NCBI RefSeq assembly: GCF_001656035.1
Contig: NZ_CP010029.1
Location: forward strand, 2,863,602-2,927,601
Direction: 5' to 3'
DNA length: 64,000 nucleotides
Origin: Yersinia entomophaga
GTDB lineage: Bacteria > Pseudomonadota > Gammaproteobacteria > Enterobacterales > Enterobacteriaceae
Shown here: in pieces, positions 33,123 through 43,524 of the stretch
Layout: each line of letters starts with the position of its first letter
Numbering within the stretch: the first letter of the stretch is position 1
Made by a program: the position numbers and the translations under genes
Notes under the pieces: generated by a model
Seen by the model: the letters and a program-made list of their open reading frames with translations, nothing else
Database searches by the model: none
Told to the model about the DNA's origin: nothing

Positions 33123-33420
33123 TTATTGCTGATTTTTCAGGTAACAGTAAATCTGCTACACAAGAAGGCTGGTCGCGTACCAGCCTTTCTTTTTGCTTTT
33201 TTGTCAGCTGTTTCAGGCGATATTCCAGTTTTAGCGCGGTGGAGCGATCGCCCGCCACGCAGTGAAAAACCAGGTTCAATTCTCCTTTTCCTCGCAAAGA
33301 TTTAGCGCCTTTACCCGACTGATGCTGTGCCAGACGGCGTGAAACATCGGTAGTTATACCGGTATATAAACTGCCTGCGGCGGTACGAATCAGATAAATA
33401 GACCAGATGCTTTCCGACAT
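33109..33420 (-). CDS. yhbQ: GIY-YIG nuclease-superfamily protein YhbQ
   Basis: A 103-residue single-domain protein. The GIY-YIG core is seen as [17 protein letters not shown], the second motif carries [20 protein letters not shown], and a Glu later in [16 protein letters not shown] fits the metal-binding residue. E. coli YhbQ has reported DNA-cleaving activity, but its role is unclear. The gene's last 14 bp overlap the end of yhbS on the other strand. Confidence 0.93.
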   Translation of the reverse strand: MSESIWSIYLIRTAAGSLYTGITTDVSRRLAQHQSGKGAKSLRGKGELNLVFHCVAGDRSTALKLEYRLKQLTKKQKERLVRDQPSCVADLLLPEKSAIITAD

Positions 33421-33519
33421 AACGCTCTCTGTTGAATGAGGGGCGGGAATATTATCGTCGGAATCAGGACTGAAGCACGGTTTTTTTATCCGGTATGAAA
33501 AACCGGAGGAAACAACGCG

Positions 33520-33540
33520 GACGGCAAAGGGCTTGCCGCC
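33520..33540 (-). terminator. Hairpin after potE, weak terminator candidate
   Basis: On the - strand GGCGGCAA faces TTGCCGTC (one G-T pair) across five bases, 15-35 bp after the potE stop. The tail (CGCGTTGTTTCC) is poor in T, so termination strength is uncertain. Confidence 0.4.
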
Positions 33541-33554
33541 CGTGAAGCTGCTGC

Positions 33555-34871
33555 TTATTTGGTTTTATCTGCCAGAGCAAAGCGAGGTGAAACCAGGCCG
33601 TAGAGCGTCCAGCCCAGGAAGGTCACAATCGCGCCCCACATCATGGCTTCCTGACCTGAGCTATACAGGGCGTAGAAGCTATACATGGCACCGATAAAGG
33701 CAATGATATTGGCTCGACGAGCCTTAGCTGCCGGTACGTTAGCGGCTTTTTGAATGATAACCAAAGCAGCCATAGACAAAATATATGGAATGATGTTGGT
33801 TACGACCGCCAGATTGACCAGCACATTGAACTGTTTATTCAGCGATGGGCTGATAGTCATCAGAGACAGGACGCTCTGAATAATGACGATGGTCAACATG
33901 CCTTTGATCGGCGCATTGGCTTTACTCACTTTAGAGAAGATTTTCGGGAAGAAACCTTCGTCCGCAGAGGATTTGAATACCTGTGCGATGGTGAACTGCC
34001 AGCCGAGTAGGGAACCTACGCAGGACATAATCATTAGCGCCATAATTATTTTACCCACGGCAGGGGTAAACATATAGGCAAATGCCAGACCGAAAGGCGC
34101 AGTGGAATTAGCCAGATCCATGTTTGGTACGATACCGGCAATCACGTTGGTCGAAATAATGTAGATAAAGGCCGCGCCTAAAGTACCGCCCAGCACGGCG
34201 ATAGGAACATTACGCTCAGGATTTTCTACCGCATCGGTATTGGCACAGGCGGATTCCAGACCCAGGAAGGCCCATAGAGTCATGGAGATGGATGAACCGA
34301 TAGCTTCAAAGGTTGGGAAACCGTGTGGGTTCCAGGAGGCGACATAGGCATCGGCGCTAAACCACCACCAACCGATAACTGAAATACCCAGCACAGGAAT
34401 GATAACGCCCCAAATGGTTACACTACTGATTTGGCCGGTAATGCGTGCGCCGCCAAAGTTAGCGACTGTTGCTAACCAGAGGACGCCAATGGTCGCCAGA
34501 CAGATCCCCAGCGGGCTGAGAGTGCTGCCCAGCAATTCAGTACCATAGCCAACGGCAGAAATAGCGATGGCGATATTGGCGATCAGCAACGATGCACCGT
34601 AGGTATAGTTCGCCATAAAGTTGCCGGATTTACCAAAGGCATATTCGGCGTAGCCGCCCATACCGCCAGATTTACGGCTGAACATGCCGCATTGGGCGAA
34701 AGCATAGGCCAGCGCCATGGAACCTACGGCGGTGACAAGCCAAGATACGATAGAAATGGTGCCGACTTCGGCGAGTTTAGTTGGTAGCATAATTATGCCA
34801 GAACCCATCATGTTAACCGCCGTCAGAATGGTTAACTGTACTACGCCCATCTTATTATTAGATTTACTCAT
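33555..34871 (-). CDS. potE: Putrescine-ornithine antiporter PotE
   Basis: A 438-residue APC-family inner-membrane transporter with about twelve membrane segments. The first contains [15 protein letters not shown], the family substrate-binding region. It exchanges external ornithine for internal putrescine, which together with cytoplasmic decarboxylation consumes protons and supports acid resistance. Sequence and length match E. coli PotE. It lies 93 bp after speF in the same operon. Confidence 0.96.
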   Translation of the reverse strand: MSKSNNKMGVVQLTILTAVNMMGSGIIMLPTKLAEVGTISIVSWLVTAVGSMALAYAFAQCGMFSRKSGGMGGYAEYAFGKSGNFMANYTYGASLLIANIAIAISAVGYGTELLGSTLSPLGICLATIGVLWLATVANFGGARITGQISSVTIWGVIIPVLGISVIGWWWFSADAYVASWNPHGFPTFEAIGSSISMTLWAFLGLESACANTDAVENPERNVPIAVLGGTLGAAFIYIISTNVIAGIVPNMDLANSTAPFGLAFAYMFTPAVGKIIMALMIMSCVGSLLGWQFTIAQVFKSSADEGFFPKIFSKVSKANAPIKGMLTIVIIQSVLSLMTISPSLNKQFNVLVNLAVVTNIIPYILSMAALVIIQKAANVPAAKARRANIIAFIGAMYSFYALYSSGQEAMMWGAIVTFLGWTLYGLVSPRFALADKTK

Positions 34872-34964
34872 ATTATTTTCTCTTTTTATCTTTCAGAGAC
34901 TGCGGAGATAAATATCCCCGCAGGTTTGAGTGTCATTTTTGGTGTTGTATAAATAAAATATTTA

Positions 34965-37127
34965 TTATTTTTTCATCATGTAGCCGTAGGCGCGATTCCA
35001 GCCGTCTTCGTCTACTTGTAAATACACGCCTTGTAATTCTGGTGCAAAGCCAGGCAATAAATTGATGCTTTCTTCTAATGCCAGGAAATAACGTTGCGCT
35101 GCGCCACCCCAAACTTCCCCAGGAACGACACACAATACTCCCGGTGGGTAAGGAAGCGCGCCTTCTGCGGCAATACGACCTTCTGCTTTACATAATGGAA
35201 CCAGCTCTACGTTGCCACGAACAAATTCAATATTGGCATCTTGCGGATTCATCATAACTTTCGGGAAATATTGTTTACGGAACATTTCTTTCTGCAATTG
35301 TTTTACGTCGTAGCTGACGTAAAGGTCGTGCATTTCCTGACACAGGCGGCCAATGGTGTAACCTTTATAACGGGCTTCATTATTGCGATAGACCGTTGGT
35401 AATACGTCGCACAACAAAGCATCTTCTTCAATGAAACGCTCGAATCGGGCGATTTGCGCAACCAGATGCTGCATTTTTGCCAGGTCTTCTGCAGGTGTTA
35501 ATAAGAACAGAATTGAATTGAGGTCACATTTTTCTGGCACAATGCCATTTTCCCGCAGGAAATTAGCCAAAATAGTAGCTGGAATACCTGATTGAGTATA
35601 TTCACCAGTATTGGTATCAATTCCTGGCGTGGTTAATAATAGCTTGCAAGGGTCAACAAAATATTGGGAAGCTTCATACCCTTCGAAAGCATGCCATTTC
35701 TCACCGGGAATAAAGTTAAAGAAACGCAAGTCTTGCGCCATGGTTTCAGTGTCATATTCTTGCCACGGTTTTCCGTCTACGCTAACCGGAACGAAAGGCT
35801 TAATCATAGAACAGGTATTTAACAGCATTTTACGGGCTTCAATCCCGTTTTTAACACATTCCAACCACATACGGCGGCCGCTTTCCCCTTCATGCATTTT
35901 CGCATTGACATCCAGAGCGGCGAATAATGGATAGAATGGGCTGGTGGATGCATGAAGCATAAAGGCGTTATTAAAGCGTTTATGATTACAGTAACGATCC
36001 TGACCTTTAATATGTTTATCTTTTTTATGAATTTGCGACGTTTGAGAGAAGCCAGCCTGTTGTTTATGTACTGACTGGGTCACAATAATACCCGGATCGT
36101 TTTCGTTCAGCTCCAGTAATAATGGTGAACAATCCTTCATCATTGGAATAAATTGTTCGTAGCCAACCCAGGCGGAGTCGAACAGAATGTAATCGCATAA
36201 ATGACCAATTTTATCGACAACCTGACGAGCGTTATAAATGGTGCCGTCGTAAGTTCCCAATTGAATAATTGCCAATCGGAAAGGACGAGGTGCATCAGCA
36301 CGGTCAGGCGATACGCTACGTATTTGTTCACGCAGGTATTTTTCTTCAAAACAGTGGGCATCGATACCGCCGATAAAGCCAAACGGGTTACGAGCCGTTT
36401 CCAGATAAACTGGCGTTGCGCCAGCTTGAATTAAGGCACCGTGATGGTTAGATTTATGGTTATTACGGTCAAACAGAACCAGATCGCCACGGGCCAGAAT
36501 CGCATTGGTTGCGACTTTATTAGAGGCTGAAGTCCCGTTAAGAACGAAATAGGTTTTATCGGCATTAAATACTTTTGCCGCGTGTTTCTGTGCATCGCAA
36601 GGCGCGCCTTCATGAATCAGCAAATCACCTAATTTGACATCAGCGTTACACATATCTGAACGGAAAATTGTTTCGCCATAAAAATCGAAGAATTGGCGAC
36701 CTACCGGATGTTTGCGGAAGAATTGGCCGCCCTGATGACCCGGACAGGCGAAAGTAGAATTACCCATTTCAACGTATTTTGTTAGTGTGTTGAAAAATGG
36801 TGGTAATAGCTCATTTTCGTATTTTTCGGCAGCAGATTCTAATTGTTTACCGTAGAATCCGGTGTTGTCACCGCACAATTCAAATACGCCATTGAGGGAA
36901 GGCAATACATCATTATTTAGCTCTTCTTCGCAGCATACGGCAGCGAAAATAGGAATGTTAAACCCTAATTTATGAATGGAATCAATAACGCCATTATTTA
37001 TATCTTGAACTGATAAAACCACCGCTGAAACATCGGTAAAATCAGTATGTAAAACATCAACAATTTCCCGCTGGGTTTCAAAACAAGAGATTGCTGAAGC
37101 ACTTGCCGCAATATTTAATTTTTTCAT
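34965..37127 (-). CDS. speF: Inducible ornithine decarboxylase SpeF
   Basis: A 720-residue PLP enzyme of the group III decarboxylases that turns ornithine into putrescine and CO2. An N-terminal wing domain (to about residue 105) precedes the PLP fold. The Schiff-base lysine is in SVHKQQAGFSQ. Other conserved blocks are FACPGHQGGQFFRKHPVG and FVLNGTSASNKV. A GAGAG ribosome binding site lies before the ATG. It is the first long gene of speF-potE and stands 417 bp after the leader-peptide gene speFL, so expression is probably controlled by ornithine-dependent termination. Confidence 0.97.
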   Translation of the reverse strand: MKKLNIAASASAISCFETQREIVDVLHTDFTDVSAVVLSVQDINNGVIDSIHKLGFNIPIFAAVCCEEELNNDVLPSLNGVFELCGDNTGFYGKQLESAAEKYENELLPPFFNTLTKYVEMGNSTFACPGHQGGQFFRKHPVGRQFFDFYGETIFRSDMCNADVKLGDLLIHEGAPCDAQKHAAKVFNADKTYFVLNGTSASNKVATNAILARGDLVLFDRNNHKSNHHGALIQAGATPVYLETARNPFGFIGGIDAHCFEEKYLREQIRSVSPDRADAPRPFRLAIIQLGTYDGTIYNARQVVDKIGHLCDYILFDSAWVGYEQFIPMMKDCSPLLLELNENDPGIIVTQSVHKQQAGFSQTSQIHKKDKHIKGQDRYCNHKRFNNAFMLHASTSPFYPLFAALDVNAKMHEGESGRRMWLECVKNGIEARKMLLNTCSMIKPFVPVSVDGKPWQEYDTETMAQDLRFFNFIPGEKWHAFEGYEASQYFVDPCKLLLTTPGIDTNTGEYTQSGIPATILANFLRENGIVPEKCDLNSILFLLTPAEDLAKMQHLVAQIARFERFIEEDALLCDVLPTVYRNNEARYKGYTIGRLCQEMHDLYVSYDVKQLQKEMFRKQYFPKVMMNPQDANIEFVRGNVELVPLCKAEGRIAAEGALPYPPGVLCVVPGEVWGGAAQRYFLALEESINLLPGFAPELQGVYLQVDEDGWNRAYGYMMKK

Positions 37128-37544
37128 TTTTGCTCTCTTTTATTTAGGGTGTATCAACCCGTCCAACTTGTAGGTGCGTTGGATTTCGTTTCATTAATTT
37201 TTTTGTATAGCAATCCACATCAATGACGTTGAGACATTAATTATTTGAAATGCTAATTTTCGCCTGCACTGTTTCTCACCTAAAAAATAGGCAAAGAATT
37301 TCTTAAGCCATTAAATTACGGCAAAAGTTCACATCACGAATTAATTGGATAAGTTAACGAACGATTTATTCCGACAGATGAAAAATGTAAATCTGTAGGT
37401 TAAGTAAATCGATAATTAAGCATCATTTTTGAAACAGACAATAGTTAACCGACGCCAAATGCATTCGCAATTTTCGCACAAGCTAAATATTGTGTTTATG
37501 ACAATGACGATCCAATAAGTACGGATGTCATCGCAGGAGGGATA
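37128..37544 (-). promoter_or_regulatory. Long speF leader between speFL and speF
   Basis: A 417-nt untranslated leader, mostly AT-rich. In E. coli the matching segment contains Rho-dependent termination signals relieved when the ribosome stalls on speFL. Here a 16-codon ORF beginning MKRNPTHLQ (about 37191-37141) lies just before speF without a clear ribosome binding site and was not called. No Rho-independent terminator was seen. Confidence 0.55.
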
Positions 37545-37649
37545 TTATCTGTAATGGAAATAAGAGAAGTTAAAATAGCTACGATGAGCCGGCATCATAA
37601 GATGAGTTGTCCGCCTTATATGCGCCATCTTCTTGTTGTTATTTTCCAT
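37545..37649 (-). CDS. speFL: SpeF leader peptide SpeFL (ornithine sensor)
   Basis: A 34-codon ORF on the - strand, 417 bp before speF, ending in TAA. It starts MENN, has HIRRTTH at residues 10-16, AHR at 21-23, aromatic residues in the second half, and Arg34 as the last residue. E. coli SpeFL is also 34 residues with the same MENN start, HIRRTTH at 10-16, AHR at 21-23 and final Arg. There the nascent peptide binds ornithine, stalls the ribosome and prevents Rho from ending transcription before speF. A purine-rich AAAGAGAC lies about 10 bases before the ATG. Confidence 0.93.
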   Translation of the reverse strand: MENNNKKMAHIRRTTHLMMPAHRSYFNFSYFHYR

Positions 37650-37694
37650 TTTCGTAACGTCTCTTTGTTTTTGAACAATGGGTTGATGCGGGCT

Positions 37695-37736
37695 ATTCTA
37701 GCGATAACACTCATTCATTCCGTGATGTGCGTCACA
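37695..37736 (-). promoter_or_regulatory. Candidate CRP-dependent promoter for speFL-speF-potE
   Basis: CGTGATGTGCGTCACA (37721-37736) matches nine of ten conserved CRP positions. A -10-like TAGAAT on the - strand (37700-37695) would give a start near 37688, which puts the CRP centre about 41 bases upstream, the class II position. No good -35 box is present, as expected for an activator-dependent promoter. Prediction from sequence only. Confidence 0.5.
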
Positions 37737-38628
<892 letters not shown>

Positions 38629-38855
38629 ACCACCAAACATCTTGCTGGCTTATGCCATAGTGCCATTTATTTCATTCGCGTATTGTCTTCACGGGAGCGT
38701 TGTCTCCATCCAAATATTATCTTTATCCGAATCGTGTTTTCATTTGGGTATTGTGGTGGAAAAGTATCCCCGTTGTTCTGGCACGATGTTTTCCCTGCGC
38801 GGTTTCTTCGATCCGGCTATTCTTATCTTATTCATGGGGTTAAGGAGATTTAATC

Positions 38856-39512
38856 GTGAAGGTTTTATTATTGGGCGCGAGCGGTCTGGTCGGTGGGGAA
38901 CTATTAAGATTATTGCGGCTAGATGCCAGAATTAGCCACATCATTGCTCCTACGCGTAAGCCTTTGTCGGTAATGAATAAATTGACTAATCCACAGGCTG
39001 ACGATATGAGTACTTTGCTGAAAACCTTAAGCGCTCCGGTAGATGCAGTTTTTTGCTGTCTGGGTACTACCCGTAAGCAGGCGGGGACTCAGGCGGCGTT
39101 TCGCGCAATAGATTATCGTTTAGTGGTAGAAACGGGGGAAACCGGCCTGCGACTGGGTGCGCGCCATTTGTTGGTGGTAAGCGCCATGGGGGCCAATCCG
39201 CATTCCTGGCTGCTTTACAGCAGAACCAAAGGTGAAGCGGAACGAGCGTTGAGTCAGCAAGGCTGGCCGCAACTCAGCATATTCCGGCCTTCTATGCTGA
39301 CCGGTAAACGCCCGGTACCGCGTCTGACCGAACGTTTGACCGCGCCGCTGTTTGCAGTGCTACCGAAGAAATGGCGTTCAATTTCCGCAAAAAATGTGGC
39401 GCAGGCGATGTTGCAGCAGGCTTTTACGGTTGCTCACAGCGGCACCGTGATTATCGAATCGGATGCCATGCAGCCGGCGGGAAAAATTTCGGATAACCGA
39501 TCTGCTTCCTAG
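38856..39512 (+). CDS. yraR: NAD(P)-binding Rossmann-fold protein YraR
   Basis: A 218-residue protein with an N-terminal NAD(P)-binding motif GASGLVGGELL. It continues with VFCCLGTTRKQAG and LLVVSAMGANPHS, and has a Tyr/Lys pair in LLYSRTKGEAE typical of atypical short-chain reductases. It matches E. coli YraR, which has no assigned role. GTG at 38856 has AAGGAG eight bases upstream. Its last 4 bp overlap the convergent phnP, marking the junction of the conserved yhb/yra block with the phn cluster. Confidence 0.9.
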   Translation: MKVLLLGASGLVGGELLRLLRLDARISHIIAPTRKPLSVMNKLTNPQADDMSTLLKTLSAPVDAVFCCLGTTRKQAGTQAAFRAIDYRLVVETGETGLRLGARHLLVVSAMGANPHSWLLYSRTKGEAERALSQQGWPQLSIFRPSMLTGKRPVPRLTERLTAPLFAVLPKKWRSISAKNVAQAMLQQAFTVAHSGTVIIESDAMQPAGKISDNRSAS

Positions 39513-40258
39513 AGTATGATCACCTGATTATCGTAGGCTGCGGCAACGCCGGCGGGCAGCAAGTTATTCATCAGCCAGCAATCCAACTGGTGGCTGACAT
39601 GGGTGAGCAGGGTGTTTACCGGGAGTAATTGCCGGTGGATCTCCAAGGCCATGCTCACATCATTATGGTTGCGTGGAGCATTGGTTTGCGGCGGATGACT
39701 GCAATCCATCACCAGAAGATCTAACGGCAGCCGAGCCAGAAAAGCGGTGGTAGACTCTGGCAGACCGGCGGTATCGGTCAGATAGGCCAGCGTTCGGCGC
39801 GGACTTTGGTAGAGATAACCAAAGGTTGGTTTTGAGTGGTTGAGCGGCAGGGGCGTTATCTGTAAACCGGCGATGTCCAGCGGTTGAAAAGGAGTTAACG
39901 GCGGTTGGAAATCCAGTATTCCAGAGTGTTTGAACAGGTCGTCGCAGCCGTCGGCATCCGGCGGGCCGTAGACGGGAATTGGGCTGGAATAGCCCCAACG
40001 TAACGGAAATAACCCCTGAACGTGATCCATGTGATAATGTGTAAGCCAAAAACGCTGAATTTCGTCCGCAGAAAAACGCTCTCCTAACGTCGGTAAACCG
40101 GCATCAATAAAATGCGATTCTCCCTGATAACGCAGCATGGCGCTGCATGGACCACGCCGAAATCTGGGCTGCTGACAGGCGCGCTGGCAGGCTGGGCAAT
40201 CGCAGCCGAATGCCGGAACCTGCTGTGCTCCGCCGGTTCCCAGAAGGGTTAGCTGCAT
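39509..40258 (-). CDS. phnP: Phosphoribosyl 1,2-cyclic phosphate phosphodiesterase PhnP
   Basis: A 249-residue metallo-beta-lactamase-fold enzyme that opens 5-phosphoribosyl 1,2-cyclic phosphate released by C-P lyase. The metal motif THYHMDH is near residue 80, followed by PLNHSK and the second-metal region LSDTAGLPE-like YLTDTAGLPES. Zinc-loop cysteines are in FGCDCPACQRAC. The ATG at 40258 follows the phnN stop by one base; an in-frame GTG at 40270 inside phnN is less likely. It is the last gene of the phn operon; phnO is missing between phnN and phnP. Confidence 0.93.
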   Translation of the reverse strand: MQLTLLGTGGAQQVPAFGCDCPACQRACQQPRFRRGPCSAMLRYQGESHFIDAGLPTLGERFSADEIQRFWLTHYHMDHVQGLFPLRWGYSSPIPVYGPPDADGCDDLFKHSGILDFQPPLTPFQPLDIAGLQITPLPLNHSKPTFGYLYQSPRRTLAYLTDTAGLPESTTAFLARLPLDLLVMDCSHPPQTNAPRNHNDVSMALEIHRQLLPVNTLLTHVSHQLDCWLMNNLLPAGVAAAYDNQVIIL

Positions 40259-40259
40259 T

Positions 40260-40838
40260 TTATTTTCCACTCATAAGCTCCTGCGAATGCGTATTTACCA
40301 CCAGTTGAATCAGATTTTTCAGCCGGTGTAAGGTATCGGTTAGCGAACCATCATTATCTAGCCGTACACAATGGGCGGGTAAACGTTGCTGATAATGCGC
40401 AGCTCTTGCCAGACGTTGAGCGATTTGAGCCTCATCTTCGCGCCCACGCTGTAGTAAACGCTGCCGCAGAATTGCCGGAGACACCGCCAGGCAGACCGGC
40501 AGCAGTCGGTGCCCATAGCGTCGCTGAGCGTGGGAAAGATGCGCCCTTGAGCCATTGGCTACCACATCCAGCCCTTTTTCCAGCCACAGGTCTATTTCCG
40601 CGCCTAAGGCATAATGATGCTGATGTGCCTGCCAGCTTAAAGCAAACAGCCCCTGCGCCTGGCGCTGCAAGAATTCCTCCTCGCTCAGTGCAATATGATT
40701 TTCAGCACCGGCATCTGCTGGGCGAGTGATATAGCGGTGCGCTACCAGAATTTTATGTTGCTGGTCTTTGCGTAGCGCGGAAAGCAGGCAATCCTTGCCA
40801 GCGCCGGATGGCCCCATCAGATAGATTAAGTGCGCCAT
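40260..40838 (-). CDS. phnN: Ribose 1,5-bisphosphate phosphokinase PhnN
   Basis: A 192-residue P-loop kinase related to guanylate kinases. It phosphorylates ribose 1,5-bisphosphate to PRPP, the last step that feeds the C-P lyase product into nucleotide synthesis. The Walker A motif GPSGAGKD starts at residue 9. It overlaps phnM by one base and runs to within one base of the phnP start, so it lies inside the operon. Confidence 0.94.
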   Translation of the reverse strand: MAHLIYLMGPSGAGKDCLLSALRKDQQHKILVAHRYITRPADAGAENHIALSEEEFLQRQAQGLFALSWQAHQHHYALGAEIDLWLEKGLDVVANGSRAHLSHAQRRYGHRLLPVCLAVSPAILRQRLLQRGREDEAQIAQRLARAAHYQQRLPAHCVRLDNDGSLTDTLHRLKNLIQLVVNTHSQELMSGK

Positions 40839-41974
40839 CAGAACACCCGAATGCCTTGACGCCAGACGTTTTGCACGTAGACGTGTTCGCCCTGATTTCT
40901 CGCCAAAACCAGATCCGCTCGCTTACCTTCTTCAATGACGCCGCGATCGGTTAATCCTAATGCGCGAGCCGGATTGCAGGTCACCAACGCTACCGCCTGT
41001 GGCAGAGAGAAATCGTTGCTTGCATCCTGAGCAATACGGAAAGCGGCATCCAGCAAACTGGCCGGATAGTAATCGGAAGAGAGTATATCCAACACGCCTA
41101 ATGAGGCCAGCTTATGGGCGGCAACATTGCCGGAATGCGAGCCGCCGCGCACGATATTGGGCGCGCCCATCAGAACTTGCATACCGTGCTGATGAGAGGC
41201 TCGCGCCGCCGCTTCCGTTGTGGGAAATTCGGCAATAACGCTGCCTAGCGCCTGAGATTCAGCAACGTGCTCGGCGGTGGCATCATCGTGGCTGGCGAGA
41301 GAAATATTGCGCTGGCGGCAATGGGCTGCAATGGCACTGCGGTTTGGCGCCGCCCAGCGAGCAGATAGATTGATTTGTTCTTCTTCAAACTGCGCCATTT
41401 TTTCATCATTAAGATGATATTTGCCCTGATAGTATTCCCGATATTTTTCACGGGAGGCGAATTGACGCTGACCCGGCGAATGATCCATCAGGGAAACTAA
41501 AGATAGCTCGGGTTGATCCATCAGTTTTTCAAATAATGGCAGCGTGGTGTGGTGAGGCAATTCACAGCGTAAATGAATGCGATGTTCTGCCCGATTTAAA
41601 CCAGCACGCTGACTATTCACCACCGCATTAATCATTTTCTGTAAATTCTCCAGCCGATGACCGCCGTCGCGCACATCGCCCACGGCCACCGCATCCAGCA
41701 CCGTGGTCATACCGCTGGCAACCATGAGCGCATCGTGGCTGCTCATGGCAGAATGTGCGGGCCAGTCTACGTTGGGGCGCGGGGTGAAGAATTTGTCCAG
41801 ATTATCGGTATGTAGCTCGATCAACCCAGGTAATAGCCAGCCATTGTCACCGTCAATGGCTTGAGGCAGTTGGCTGGGGCGATCGGTAAAACTGCGAATC
41901 ATTCCGTCCTGGATCTCCAGCGATCCGGCTATCGTGCGATCTTGCAGAACCAGTTTCACATTATTGAGGATCAT
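40838..41974 (-). CDS. phnM: Alpha-D-ribose 1-methylphosphonate 5-triphosphate diphosphatase PhnM
   Basis: A 378-residue amidohydrolase-superfamily enzyme that removes pyrophosphate from the PhnI product, giving ribose 1-methylphosphonate 5-phosphate, the C-P lyase substrate. Metal-binding motifs are visible: [10 protein letters not shown] (in place of HxH), [16 protein letters not shown] and SSDYYPAS with the final Asp. It overlaps phnL by 4 bp and phnN by one base. Confidence 0.95.
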   Translation of the reverse strand: MILNNVKLVLQDRTIAGSLEIQDGMIRSFTDRPSQLPQAIDGDNGWLLPGLIELHTDNLDKFFTPRPNVDWPAHSAMSSHDALMVASGMTTVLDAVAVGDVRDGGHRLENLQKMINAVVNSQRAGLNRAEHRIHLRCELPHHTTLPLFEKLMDQPELSLVSLMDHSPGQRQFASREKYREYYQGKYHLNDEKMAQFEEEQINLSARWAAPNRSAIAAHCRQRNISLASHDDATAEHVAESQALGSVIAEFPTTEAAARASHQHGMQVLMGAPNIVRGGSHSGNVAAHKLASLGVLDILSSDYYPASLLDAAFRIAQDASNDFSLPQAVALVTCNPARALGLTDRGVIEEGKRADLVLARNQGEHVYVQNVWRQGIRVF

Positions 41975-42687
41975 GCTGGGATCTCCTGAAGGGTGTCGAA
42001 CTGGGGCGGCGTCATGATCTGCAAGCGATCGCTGACGTGCTGGCGTACGGCCTCATCATGGAAAATACCAACGATAGCCGCGCCTCGCTGTTTGGCTTCA
42101 TCGATCAGGCTGACCACCGCAGCGCTGTTGACGTTATCCAGTGAAGCCGTTGGTTCATCCAGCAGCAAAATGGGGTAATCGACGATAAAACCGCGGGCAA
42201 TATTCACACGCTGTTGTTCACCGCCGGAAAAGGTCGAAGGAGCCAGATGCCACAGACGTTCCGGCACATTTAAGCGAGTAAGTAATGATGCCGCCCGTTC
42301 CTGACAAATGTGGCGTTCAACGCCTAATTCCAGCAGCGGCTGCATCACGACATTCAGCGCACTGATACGCGGAATCACACGTAAAAACTGGCTGACCCAG
42401 CCCAGGGTGTGACGGCGAACCGCTAAAATCTGACGGGCTTCGGCATGCACCATATCGATCCATTCGCCCTGGTGTTTTATCCAAATATGGCCGCTGTCTG
42501 GCAAATAGTTGGCGTAAAGAGAGCGAAGCAACGTTGATTTTCCGCTGCCTGAATGGCCGTGCAGTACGACGCATTCACCGCTGTTTACCGCCAGTTCTGC
42601 CCGATGGAGTACCGGTAAGCGAATGCCCTGTTGCTGATGTAATACAAAGGTTTTACTGAGGTTTTCAACCCGTAATTGCTGATTCAT
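41971..42687 (-). CDS. phnL: C-P lyase complex ATP-binding protein PhnL
   Basis: A 238-residue ABC-type ATPase. Walker A is GHSGSGKST, the signature is [15 protein letters not shown], and Walker B is ILLLDEPTA. In E. coli PhnL is required for phosphonate use, and ABC dimers of PhnK and PhnL dock on the PhnGHIJ core. It is not a membrane transporter component. It lies 45 bp after phnK and overlaps phnM by 4 bp. Confidence 0.94.
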   Translation of the reverse strand: MNQQLRVENLSKTFVLHQQQGIRLPVLHRAELAVNSGECVVLHGHSGSGKSTLLRSLYANYLPDSGHIWIKHQGEWIDMVHAEARQILAVRRHTLGWVSQFLRVIPRISALNVVMQPLLELGVERHICQERAASLLTRLNVPERLWHLAPSTFSGGEQQRVNIARGFIVDYPILLLDEPTASLDNVNSAAVVSLIDEAKQRGAAIVGIFHDEAVRQHVSDRLQIMTPPQFDTLQEIPA

Positions 42688-42732
42688 TTTCTATTCCCGC
42701 AAAGGCCGAAGGGTGTCGCGTCAAGGTGTGCA

Positions 42733-43524
42733 TCAGTTTTGCAGCACCGATGACACTAACAGTTGGGTATAGGCGTGATGCGGGTCGTCCAGCACCCGAT
42801 CGGTTAAGCCACTCTCAATGACTTTCCCTTCTTTCATCACCAGCAGACGATGTGCCAGCAGGCGCGCGACGCCCAAATCATGGGTCACAATAACCACCGC
42901 CAACTGCATTTCCACGACCAGACTGCGCAGTAAATCCAGCAATCGCGCCTGAACTGAAACGTCCAACCCGCCAGTCGGTTCATCCATAAACACCAATTTT
43001 GGATGAGTCACTAAATTTCGGGCGATTTGCAGCCGTTGTTGCATGCCACCGGAAAACGTCGTCGGTAGATCGTCGAGGCGAGAAATCGGAATTTCGACGT
43101 CTTCCAGCCAGCGTCCGGCCTGTTGGCGAATCTCGCCGTAATGACGCTGGCCAATAGCCATTAAACGCTCGCCAATGTTGCCGCCCGCGGATACCTGCGG
43201 GCGCAGACCGTCGAGAGGATGCTGGTGAACCACGCCCCAATCGGTACGTAACAGGCGGCGACGCTGGCTTTCTGCCATCGCGTACAGATCTTGTTCTTGC
43301 TGCCCGTCGGGTCGATAAATGATTTGTCCCTGTTGGGGAGCCAGTCGCGCGGAAATGGATTTTAGCAGCGTGGTTTTCCCCGATCCGGATTCACCGACAA
43401 TCCCCAGAACCTCACCGGGATAGAGCTGAAAAGACACATCGCTAAAACCTTTGCCCGGCGCATATAAATGGGTCAGATTTTCCACTGAAAGTAACGGAGT
43501 CGCGGCCAGTTGTGCAGGTTTCAT
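42733..43524 (-). CDS. phnK: C-P lyase complex ATP-binding protein PhnK
   Basis: A 263-residue ABC ATPase with Walker A GESGSGKTT, signature TFSGGMQQRLQIARN and Walker B LVFMDEPTGG. Its sequence resembles dipeptide-transporter ATPases (DppD/DppF type), but in phosphonate degradation it binds the PhnJ surface of the lyase core. It overlaps phnJ by one base. Confidence 0.94.
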   Translation of the reverse strand: MKPAQLAATPLLSVENLTHLYAPGKGFSDVSFQLYPGEVLGIVGESGSGKTTLLKSISARLAPQQGQIIYRPDGQQEQDLYAMAESQRRRLLRTDWGVVHQHPLDGLRPQVSAGGNIGERLMAIGQRHYGEIRQQAGRWLEDVEIPISRLDDLPTTFSGGMQQRLQIARNLVTHPKLVFMDEPTGGLDVSVQARLLDLLRSLVVEMQLAVVIVTHDLGVARLLAHRLLVMKEGKVIESGLTDRVLDDPHHAYTQLLVSSVLQN

